NCBI GenBank assembly: GCA_937890395.1
Contig: CALACK010000197.1
Coordinates: 1 to 40,532 of the forward strand
Length of the DNA: 40,532 bases
Direction of reading: 5' to 3'
Source: an uncultured Acidimicrobiaceae bacterium
GTDB taxonomy: Bacteria > Actinomycetota > Acidimicrobiia > Acidimicrobiales > Ilumatobacteraceae
The notes below the pieces were generated by a model. It saw only the letters and a list, made by a program, of their open reading frames with translations, did not search any database and was not told where the DNA came from. The position numbers and the translations under genes are program-made. The first letter of the stretch is position 1. Each line of letters opens with the position of its first letter. Positions 23,743-30,967 of this stretch are shown here, one piece after another.

Positions 23743-26616
23743 TTAAAGGACGAAGTTGATTAGTCGTTTTGGAACGATGACGATTTTGGCAGGGGTGGCG
23801 CCACTTAGAGCTGAGATAACTTTTGGGTCGGCGAGAGCAAGTGCGCGTAAATCATCGTCAGAAATATTTGCACTGGCTGAAAGTCGAGTGCGAAGTTTGC
23901 CGTTTACTTGAACCGGTATCTCGATCATCTCGCTAATCAAAAGCGTTGGGTCAGCAACGGGAAACGGTGTATAAGTAATCGCGGTAGAGACATTAAGCCG
24001 TTGCCAAAGTTCTTCTGCAATGTGTGGGCAAAGAGGCGACAGCATCTGCGTCAATGGCACGGCTATCTCGCGCGGGGTTGAACCGCTCGCGTTCACGTGC
24101 ACAGTTAATGCGTTATTGAGTTCAATTAGTTTTGAAATCGCAGTATTGAAACGCAGGTTCTCCATGTCTTGGTGTACACCTTGGATGCATCGATGTAAGG
24201 CACGACGCAGTTCAAGTGGCGCAGGCTCATCTGAAACATGCAATTGATTAGTCTCTTCATCAACCAAGTTGCGCCAGGTGCGTTGCAAGAAGCGCTGCAT
24301 GCCGACAACATCGCGAGTGTTCCACGGGCGACTCGCATCTAGTGGGCCAGTGCTCATTTCGTAGAGCCGAAATGTGTCGGCTCCAAATTCGTCATACATC
24401 TCGTCTGGTGTGACAATGTTTTTCAGACTCTTGCCCATCTTGCCGTATTCTCTTGCGACAGTTTCGCCTTCGTAAGAATATTCGCCGTTATCTTCTACGA
24501 CTTCACCGGCTGGTACTGTTTGTCCGCGCGCATCGCGATACGCGTAAGCCTGAATGTATCCCTGATTGAAAAGTTTGTGAAACGGTTCTTCGCTAGAAAC
24601 GTGTCCCAAGTCGTACAAAACTTTGTGCCAGAAACGCGAATACAGCAAGTGCAACACAGCATGCTCAACGCCACCGACATACAAGTCAACACCACCGGTG
24701 TGGCCTGCAGATTTTGGTCCCATCCAGTACCGCTCAACATCTGCGTCAACGAATCGTTCTGTATTTGTCGGGTCGAGGTAGCGCAACTCGTACCAACAAG
24801 AACCGGCCCACTGTGGCATCACATTGACTTCGCGTCGATAGGTTTTTAGCCCGTCACCAAGATCGAGTTCGACACTTAGCCAATCGGTGACCCTCGCCAA
24901 TGGTGGAAGTGGATCAGTGAGTTCGTCGTTCGGGTCAAGTGTTTGTGGTTTGAAATCCGTCAACTCTGGCAATTTGACTGGCAATAAATTATCTGGCAAA
25001 GAACAAGGCATGTCATGTTCGTCATAAACAATTGGAAACGGCTCGCCCCAATATCGCTGTCGCGAAAACAACCAGTTACGAAGTTTGTATGTAATCGCAG
25101 ATTCACCAAAATTATTTTTCTCAAGCCACGGGTTGATTATCGCAATTGTTTCACTTGTGGTTTGGTTGCCGTTTAGGGAGATATTTTTATTCTCTGAATT
25201 GATGTAGGTGCCCTCACCAACAAATGCTTCAGGCCAAGAAGCGCAATCAATTGTTGGCGCGATTTGGTGACCCCCGAACCATGCATCAGGTGGCATCTGT
25301 ATCGCAACGATTGGCAGGTTGTAGGCACGCGCAAATTCAAAGTCGCGCTGATCGCCAGATGGCACCGCCATAATTGCACCGGTGCCGTAACCCATTAAAA
25401 CATAATCGGCAATCCAAACTGGTATTTGTTCGCCAGTAACTGGGTTGGTTGAAGTTGCGCCAGTGTCGACACCAGTTTTTGTTCTCTCATCATTTTGACG
25501 CTCATTGTCGTTTAGTTTGCGTGCTGACTCACGATATTTTTGCACTGCAGCACGCTGCATGTCTGTTGTGAGCAAGTCGACTAGCGGGTGTTCTGGCGAC
25601 AGCACCATGAACGTTGCGCCAAATAAAGTGTCAGGTCGAGTTGTGAAAACTTCAATTTCGCCAGCACTTGAAGCAAATCGCACGCGAGCACCTGTGCTGC
25701 GACCGATCCAATTGCGTTGCATCAGTTTTATCGACTCTGGCCAATCAAGACGATCAAGGTCGTCAAGTAATCGATCGGCATAAGCCGTGATGCGCATAGT
25801 CCACTGACGCATGTTGCGTTTGAACACTGGATAGTTGCCGATGTCGCTGCGGCCTTCAGCGGTGACCTCTTCATTCGCCAAAATCGTGCCAAGCCCTGGA
25901 CACCAGTTGACTGGTGCATTGGCTAAGTACACGAGTCGGTATTCGTCAACAATTTTTCGCTGCTCAAGTTTTGAGAGCGAATTCCAATCTTTGGTTGTTT
26001 GAGAAGTTGTTGGTTTGCGTTTGCCGGAAGCAAATTCTTGTTCGAGTTCATTGATATTGCGAGCTTTTTTAAGTTTGTCGTCGTACCACGAATCAAAAAT
26101 CTGCAAGAAGATCCACTGTGTCCAGCGATAATAACTTTCATCTGTGGTGCTGATGCTGCGACGTTGATCATGTGCCAAACCAAGTCGGCGAAGTTGTCTG
26201 CGCATATTTGCGATATTCGACTCAGTATTTATCCGCGGATGAATGCCAGTGACAATTGCATGCTGTTCTGCAGGCAAGCCAAACGAGTCGTAGCCGATTG
26301 AATGCAAAACATTTTTTCCGGTCATTCGCTTAAAGCGACCGAAAACGTCTGTCGCGATGTAACCGAGTGGATGGCCAACATGAAGTCCAGCGCCTGATGG
26401 ATATGGAAACATGTCGAGGATAAATAATTTGTCGCGATCAGCAACGGCTGCTTTATCTGCGAGTGGGCCAGCCGTATTCGGCGCCTCAAAAGTTTTGTTG
26501 GCGTCCCAGCGATCTTGCCACTTCGCCTCAATTGCGGCGGCCAGCGAAGCGTTGTACCTATAAGCCGGTATTGAGCCCCCGCGACCTGCCTGTGGTGTGT
26601 CTGTTGTTGAGCCCAT
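23743..26616 (-). CDS. leuS: Leucyl-tRNA synthetase
   Basis: A full-length class I aminoacyl-tRNA synthetase (957 residues) that charges tRNA-Leu. It has the HIGH-type motif PYPSGAGLHVGHPLGY (residues 71-86), a CP1 editing domain with the conserved EVFTTRPDTLFGATFMVLSPEHPLV, the leucine-specific and catalytic stretch NWLFSRQRYWGEPFPI, the KMSKS-type loop KMGKSLKN near residue 727, and a C-terminal anticodon domain ending MIEIPVQVNGKLR. The first seven residues (MGSTTDT) and the DNA encoding them recur at the start of the neighbouring acyltransferase gene. TAGAAT ends 8 nt before the ATG, indicating a leaderless start with no room for a T-box leader. Confidence 0.97.
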   Translation of the reverse strand: MGSTTDTPQAGRGGSIPAYRYNASLAAAIEAKWQDRWDANKTFEAPNTAGPLADKAAVADRDKLFILDMFPYPSGAGLHVGHPLGYIATDVFGRFKRMTGKNVLHSIGYDSFGLPAEQHAIVTGIHPRINTESNIANMRRQLRRLGLAHDQRRSISTTDESYYRWTQWIFLQIFDSWYDDKLKKARNINELEQEFASGKRKPTTSQTTKDWNSLSKLEQRKIVDEYRLVYLANAPVNWCPGLGTILANEEVTAEGRSDIGNYPVFKRNMRQWTMRITAYADRLLDDLDRLDWPESIKLMQRNWIGRSTGARVRFASSAGEIEVFTTRPDTLFGATFMVLSPEHPLVDLLTTDMQRAAVQKYRESARKLNDNERQNDERTKTGVDTGATSTNPVTGEQIPVWIADYVLMGYGTGAIMAVPSGDQRDFEFARAYNLPIVAIQMPPDAWFGGHQIAPTIDCASWPEAFVGEGTYINSENKNISLNGNQTTSETIAIINPWLEKNNFGESAITYKLRNWLFSRQRYWGEPFPIVYDEHDMPCSLPDNLLPVKLPELTDFKPQTLDPNDELTDPLPPLARVTDWLSVELDLGDGLKTYRREVNVMPQWAGSCWYELRYLDPTNTERFVDADVERYWMGPKSAGHTGGVDLYVGGVEHAVLHLLYSRFWHKVLYDLGHVSSEEPFHKLFNQGYIQAYAYRDARGQTVPAGEVVEDNGEYSYEGETVAREYGKMGKSLKNIVTPDEMYDEFGADTFRLYEMSTGPLDASRPWNTRDVVGMQRFLQRTWRNLVDEETNQLHVSDEPAPLELRRALHRCIQGVHQDMENLRFNTAISKLIELNNALTVHVNASGSTPREIAVPLTQMLSPLCPHIAEELWQRLNVSTAITYTPFPVADPTLLISEMIEIPVQVNGKLRTRLSASANISDDDLRALALADPKVISALSGATPAKIVIVPKRLINFVL
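26595..26616 (-). repeat. Start-region direct repeat, copy 1 (leuS)
   Basis: The first 22 bases of leuS match the first 22 bases of the acyltransferase gene (28644-28665) with one silent mismatch in the fourth codon. Both copies are preceded by a TAGRAT hexamer at nearly equal distance. Confidence 0.85.
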
Positions 26617-26624
26617 CGTTCAGT

Positions 26625-26630
26625 ATTCTA
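26625..26630 (-). promoter_or_regulatory. Leaderless -10 element of leuS
   Basis: TAGAAT on the minus strand lies 8 nt before the leuS ATG. No ribosome-binding site precedes the start. Confidence 0.5.
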
Positions 26631-26673
26631 CTTAAGGTCTTGAAGTAGAGCGTCTATTTTTTGATGAGATTAA

Positions 26674-28665
26674 TCATGATGAGAATTGTTGAATCGCTAA
26701 CTTGATTTCTGGTGTGAGTTGCAGTGATCCGGCTTTTGACAGGTGCCCCGCATCTCTAAACCATCCGCGCTGATCTTTTGTTTCTGGTCTGCAGGAATTA
26801 TTGTTACAGATAGCGCGACTTGGGTAAATAATTTTTAAGTATTTTGAATTAAATGAAATTGTTTTCATTCGACTTTCGAAAATTTCTTGTTCAACCATCG
26901 TGTCTCGATGGCTTTGTTCGGATGAAGCTCCAGTTAGTTTGTCAATTAATGAGAGTCCACGCGAGTCATATCCCAAATACGGTGTCTGCATAATAAAGAT
27001 TGTTTTCTGTTTAATACTCTCTAAGTAATTAGCCAGTGAGTTAAATGCTTTAAACCAATCATCGATTCGATCTGTTCGACTATCTGCACATTCAAGATTT
27101 TCTCGCATCGGACAGTTGTCGTCTTCAAGATATGGAACCAGCGCATTGGACACGACAAGATAGGTTGGGCGACTCACAAAAATAAATTCCATAGTTTTTC
27201 TATTGCTCGGACATGCGACATCTCGGAATCTATTTTTGAGGTCCATCACCGGACACGAAGCAAATGTAAATAACGTTGCGTTTAGTTGTAGTTGTCGAGA
27301 TGCTTCTGCGACTCCGTCGCTAAATGACTCAGCCTGCGAATCTCCAATTAGTAGAACCGATTCTTTAGATTGAGGCACCAAGATAGTACAACGGTCAATT
27401 ACCCGTGCAGTTAACCAAGTATCCGCGCAACGAAGTTTTTGCGAAGCCAACTCTTTTCGGTTGTTGGTGTAGTTGTACGTGTCGTAAATTGATTTTTGGT
27501 ACGGGATCGAAGCTTGTTGTAACGTTGAGATAGAAAGCGGTAAGAGTATGGCAAGTGCTAATACTGATCGTGTGCTTTTCGCAATTGATGAAGTTCCTGA
27601 GCGAAACGGACTTTCAATAAATCGAAATGACCCGAACGCGAATAATACTGACACGATGCATGTCACACTGAACGCAATTAACCCAGCATCTGGAAAAAAT
27701 ATGAGTAAAAAAACAAACAATGGCCAGTGCCAAAGATAGAGGCTGTAAGAAATTTCACCGAACCATCTGATCGTTGCTGACGTTAGAAGTCTTGTGGCTA
27801 AACCGGCACCACTAACAAGTATTAATACTGTTCCGATGCATGGAAGTAAATTGTTAAGGCTGTTGTACGGGTCATTATCTGTAAAGAATACTGAGGAAAA
27901 AAGAATTATGACAAAACCTAATGTTCCAAAATGTTTAGTTTTAGGCGAACGAATATAGTACTTTTCTGCAATAAAATAGGCCGCAACCGCTCCAAGAAGA
28001 AACTGCCAAATTCGATGGGTTGGTAAATAAAACTCAAACTCAGATATCGATAGATTTCGTCGAAATGGACGTGAAAGCAATGTTTCTTGGCGTGCCCTCT
28101 TAAAATATCTGACCGAAATCGAGGTAAAAACGATTATGCCCCAGGTAATAGTTGAATAATATTTATTGAGGTTTTTTGTTAATTTGTAAACTAGTAGCAA
28201 AAAAAATGGGAAGATGAAATAAAATTGTTCTTCAATACTCAAAGACCACATTTGGCGAAATGGATTTGTGGTCAATTCTGTATATGTGTCAAGCAAAAGA
28301 AAATGAAAATTTGCAAAAAACATTGTCGTTGCTCTAGAAGCGTTGATCGCTTTTTGCTGATCGCCAAATGGTGAAAGGATGATTAGCGAGAGAAACAGGG
28401 TGAAGCAAGTAACAACGCAAAGGGCTGGAAGGATCCGTTTAATTCTTCGACTAAAGAACGCTCTTAGATTGATGGTGTTGCTGCTTTCAAGTTCTCGTAG
28501 AAGCATTTGCGTAATCACGAAGCCAGAAATTACAAAAAAGATATCGACACCGAGATAACCGCCGGGTAGAGCCAATTTCGTGTGGTAAATGACTACTAGT
28601 AGGACTGCAACTCCTCGTAGGCCTTGAATATCGGGGCGAAATTGTGTGTCTGTCGTTGAGCCCAT
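26674..28665 (-). CDS. Acyltransferase 3 (OafA-like) with C-terminal SGNH domain
   Basis: A 663-residue membrane protein. Residues about 10-370 form the acyltransferase-3 domain, with about ten helices, an Arg...His pair in LRGVAVLLVVIYH, GGYLGVDIFFVISGFVIT, FFSRRIKRILPAL and MWSLSIEEQFYFIFP. After an extra helix, the C-terminal part is an SGNH hydrolase-like domain with the nucleophile block LLIGDSQAES near residue 440 and the late RDAGHLSKAG carrying the Asp-His. Such proteins O-acetylate surface polysaccharides or wall polymers. The gene is markedly richer in A and T than leuS and rbfA on either side, suggesting transfer. Its first seven codons copy those of leuS. Confidence 0.93.
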   Translation of the reverse strand: MGSTTDTQFRPDIQGLRGVAVLLVVIYHTKLALPGGYLGVDIFFVISGFVITQMLLRELESSNTINLRAFFSRRIKRILPALCVVTCFTLFLSLIILSPFGDQQKAINASRATTMFFANFHFLLLDTYTELTTNPFRQMWSLSIEEQFYFIFPFFLLLVYKLTKNLNKYYSTITWGIIVFTSISVRYFKRARQETLLSRPFRRNLSISEFEFYLPTHRIWQFLLGAVAAYFIAEKYYIRSPKTKHFGTLGFVIILFSSVFFTDNDPYNSLNNLLPCIGTVLILVSGAGLATRLLTSATIRWFGEISYSLYLWHWPLFVFLLIFFPDAGLIAFSVTCIVSVLFAFGSFRFIESPFRSGTSSIAKSTRSVLALAILLPLSISTLQQASIPYQKSIYDTYNYTNNRKELASQKLRCADTWLTARVIDRCTILVPQSKESVLLIGDSQAESFSDGVAEASRQLQLNATLFTFASCPVMDLKNRFRDVACPSNRKTMEFIFVSRPTYLVVSNALVPYLEDDNCPMRENLECADSRTDRIDDWFKAFNSLANYLESIKQKTIFIMQTPYLGYDSRGLSLIDKLTGASSEQSHRDTMVEQEIFESRMKTISFNSKYLKIIYPSRAICNNNSCRPETKDQRGWFRDAGHLSKAGSLQLTPEIKLAIQQFSS
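28644..28665 (-). repeat. Start-region direct repeat, copy 2 (acyltransferase gene)
   Basis: This is the second copy of the leuS start region. Together with 26595-26616 it brackets the acyltransferase gene and the leuS promoter as direct repeats about 2,049 bp apart. Confidence 0.85.
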
Positions 28666-28673
28666 GACCTCCG

Positions 28674-28680
28674 TATCCTA
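28674..28680. promoter_or_regulatory. Overlapping divergent -10 elements (rbfA and acyltransferase)
   Basis: On the plus strand TATCCT (28674-28679) lies 9 nt before the rbfA ATG. On the minus strand TAGGAT (28680-28675) lies 9 nt before the acyltransferase ATG. The two hexamers share five base pairs, so one polymerase at a time could open this site. The intergenic gap is only 23 bp. Confidence 0.5.
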
Positions 28681-28688
28681 AACGGCAT

Positions 28689-29114
28689 ATGGCTAATCAA
28701 CGACGTCGCCCGAAAACAACACGAACCGATACGCGCCGCCGCTTTGCCAGAACCGCACGGCTAAGCGAAACATTGCGTGAAGTGATTGCTGATGAACTAA
28801 ACAAAATAGACGATGATCGTCTTGGTTTTGTGACGGTTACCTCAGTTGATGTTGACTCTGAAATGAATCGCGGCATCGTCTATTTCGACTCGATTCAAGG
28901 CGCGGATGGAGATGAGCAAATTCTTGAAGCGCTAAATGAGTATCGCAAGCGGTTACAAAGTGTGATCGCCGATCAAGTGCGTGCGCGACGAACGCCGATT
29001 TTACAGTTTCGCCCCGACGATGCGATTCGTGCTGCGCAACGCATCGACGAAGTTTTGCGCCAAGACGAAATTCGGCGCAAAGAACTTTTTGGCGACAAGA
29101 AATCTGAGGAATAA
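28689..29114 (+). CDS. rbfA: 30S ribosome-binding factor A
   Basis: RbfA binds the immature 30S subunit and helps mature the 5' end of 16S rRNA. The 141-residue protein has a basic N-terminus and a type-II KH-like core: RLSETLREVIADELNKIDDDRLGFVTVTSVDVDSEMNRGIVYFD, then RKRLQSVIADQVRARRTPILQFRPDDAI. It heads a run rbfA-truB-ribF, with 5 bp to truB. The usual upstream partners (nusA, infB) are not here. The start appears leaderless. Confidence 0.95.
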   Translation: MANQRRRPKTTRTDTRRRFARTARLSETLREVIADELNKIDDDRLGFVTVTSVDVDSEMNRGIVYFDSIQGADGDEQILEALNEYRKRLQSVIADQVRARRTPILQFRPDDAIRAAQRIDEVLRQDEIRRKELFGDKKSEE

Positions 29115-29119
29115 ATTTC

Positions 29120-29998
29120 GTGGCTCGGCGTAGGCCACCAACTCGACATGGGTTAGTGATAGTTGACAAGCCGTCTGGAATGACAAGTCATGATGTGATC
29201 AATGTTTTGCGCAAGCAACTTGGTGAACGCCGAATTGGCCATGCAGGAACGCTTGACCCAGATGCAACCGGAGTGTTACTAGTCGGCGTTGGTTATGTCA
29301 CACGGTTGCTAATTTTTTTATCTGGACTTGATAAAACATATACGGGTCAAATTGTCTTGGGCACTGCAACTTCAACGCTTGATGCGTCTGGCACTGTTAC
29401 TGCCACCCACGATATGTCTGGTGTCACGATTGACGAAATTAAGCGTGTAATTGCAGAAAAATTTGTTGGAGAAATTAAACAAACACCACCAATGGTTTCA
29501 GCGCTCAAAGTTGATGGCGTTCGTCTACACGAATTGGCTCGTCAAGGAATCGAAGTTGAGCGCGACGAACGAAATCTAACGATCTACGATTTTAAAGTTC
29601 TGGCAATGCCAGAACCTGGTGTCGTTGATATTGAAGTCCGTTGTTCGTCTGGCACTTATATAAGGTCTCTTGCCGATGACATTGGTCGCGCGCTTGGAGG
29701 CTCTGCGCATCTACGCAATTTGCGACGAACGGCAGTTGGCACATTTATGCAAAGCGAGGCTTCGCCGCTAGATGCAGTCGTCGTGCACGAACCAGTCACG
29801 GCGGTGCGAACGATGAGTCGGGTCGTTGCTAGCGATGAGATGAAAGCGATGATCAAAAATGGGCGAGAGTTAGAGAAGTTCGACTCTCCGGCCCCTTGGG
29901 TTTTGGTTGACGAGACGAACGCGGTTTTGGCGATCTACGTGCAAAGCGCAACGGGGCGAGCAAAGCCAAGTGTCGTAATGGCTACGGCAGTATCGTGA
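29120..29998 (+). CDS. truB: tRNA pseudouridine(55) synthase
   Basis: TruB converts U55 in the T-loop of tRNAs to pseudouridine. The 292-residue protein opens with HGLVIVDKPSGMTSHDVI and carries the catalytic Asp46 in GHAGTLDPDATGVLLVG. Further family stretches are TPPMVSALKVDGVRLHELAR and CSSGTYIRSLADDIGRALG. The start is GTG, 5 bp after the rbfA stop. The C-terminal extension is short compared with E. coli TruB, as in other actinobacteria. Confidence 0.96.
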   Translation: MARRRPPTRHGLVIVDKPSGMTSHDVINVLRKQLGERRIGHAGTLDPDATGVLLVGVGYVTRLLIFLSGLDKTYTGQIVLGTATSTLDASGTVTATHDMSGVTIDEIKRVIAEKFVGEIKQTPPMVSALKVDGVRLHELARQGIEVERDERNLTIYDFKVLAMPEPGVVDIEVRCSSGTYIRSLADDIGRALGGSAHLRNLRRTAVGTFMQSEASPLDAVVVHEPVTAVRTMSRVVASDEMKAMIKNGRELEKFDSPAPWVLVDETNAVLAIYVQSATGRAKPSVVMATAVS

Positions 29999-30004
29999 AA
30001 TTCG

Positions 30005-30958
30005 ATGATCATTGTTAACGACACGAGTTTTGATTTTGATCAAGGCGCAAATTCGCCTCGCAGTGTCGTAACAATTGGCGCCTATGACGGTGTGCATCGT
30101 GGACATCAAGCAGTAATCGAACAAGTTCGTTCGCAAGCGCAAACACTTGATGCGCGAAGCATCGTCGTAACTTTTGATCGTCATCCAGCCAGTGTCGTGC
30201 GGCCTGAATCGGCGCCACTTCTGTTGACAGATTTAGATCAAAAACTTGAGCGACTTGCAGCGACTGGCATTGATGCAACTTGCATTGTCAAATTTGATGT
30301 GACCTCAAGTCATGAAGCGCCAAGCGAATTCGTGAAGCGTGTTTTGGTAGACGGATTACTAGCCAAGCGAATAATCATCGGCGAAGATTTTCACTTTGGT
30401 CATAAGCGGGGTGGCAATGTCGCGATGTTGCGTGAACTCGGACCAAAGTTTGATTTCGATGTCATACCAATTGAGTTGATTAGCCGTGGTGACGGCGTCG
30501 ATGAGCCTGTTAGTAGTACGGCAATTCGTCGCGCACTTGCTGGTGGACAAGTTGAACTTGCGACACAGTTATTGGGCCATCATTTTGAAGTTCGCGGTGT
30601 AGTTGTGCACGGCGACCAACGTGGCAGAACGATTGGTTTTCCGACTGCGAATATTGAAGTCGCCAAAGCAATCTGTATACCGGCCGATGGGGTTTATGCA
30701 GGTGTTTTGACTCGCAATGACGGCACGAAAAATATTTGTGCGATCAATCTCGGCCGTCGACCTACTTTTTTTGAGCACGCCGATCATTCAATGCTTGAAG
30801 CACACTTGCTTGATTTCGATGGCGATTTATATGACGAAAAAGTCAAACTTTCATTCACGCATTTTCTTCGCGGTGAGCGTAAGTTCGAAAATATTGATGC
30901 GTTAAAGATGCAACTCAAACTTGATATTGAACAAACTCGCGCGGTCTCAGGCCTTTAA
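30005..30958 (+). CDS. ribF: Bifunctional riboflavin kinase / FAD synthetase
   Basis: RibF phosphorylates riboflavin to FMN and adenylates FMN to FAD. The N-terminal nucleotidyltransferase domain has TIGAYDGVHRGHQ (about residues 23-35), IGEDFHFGHKRGGN and STAIRRAL. The C-terminal kinase domain starts near residue 185 with HFEVRGVVVHGDQRGRTIGFPTANI, followed by GVYAGVL and LRGERKFENIDALKMQL. The length of 317 is typical. It follows truB by 6 bp. The usual next gene, rpsO, is 5.3 kb away because a minus-strand block lies between. It converges with fbiC after 9 bp. Confidence 0.96.
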   Translation: MIIVNDTSFDFDQGANSPRSVVTIGAYDGVHRGHQAVIEQVRSQAQTLDARSIVVTFDRHPASVVRPESAPLLLTDLDQKLERLAATGIDATCIVKFDVTSSHEAPSEFVKRVLVDGLLAKRIIIGEDFHFGHKRGGNVAMLRELGPKFDFDVIPIELISRGDGVDEPVSSTAIRRALAGGQVELATQLLGHHFEVRGVVVHGDQRGRTIGFPTANIEVAKAICIPADGVYAGVLTRNDGTKNICAINLGRRPTFFEHADHSMLEAHLLDFDGDLYDEKVKLSFTHFLRGERKFENIDALKMQLKLDIEQTRAVSGL

Positions 30959-30967
30959 ATTATTCTG

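Noticed and set aside
26617-26673. T-box or other leader riboswitch before leuS
   Set aside because: The gap is only 57 bp and the -10 hexamer lies 8 nt before the ATG, leaving no transcribed leader to fold.
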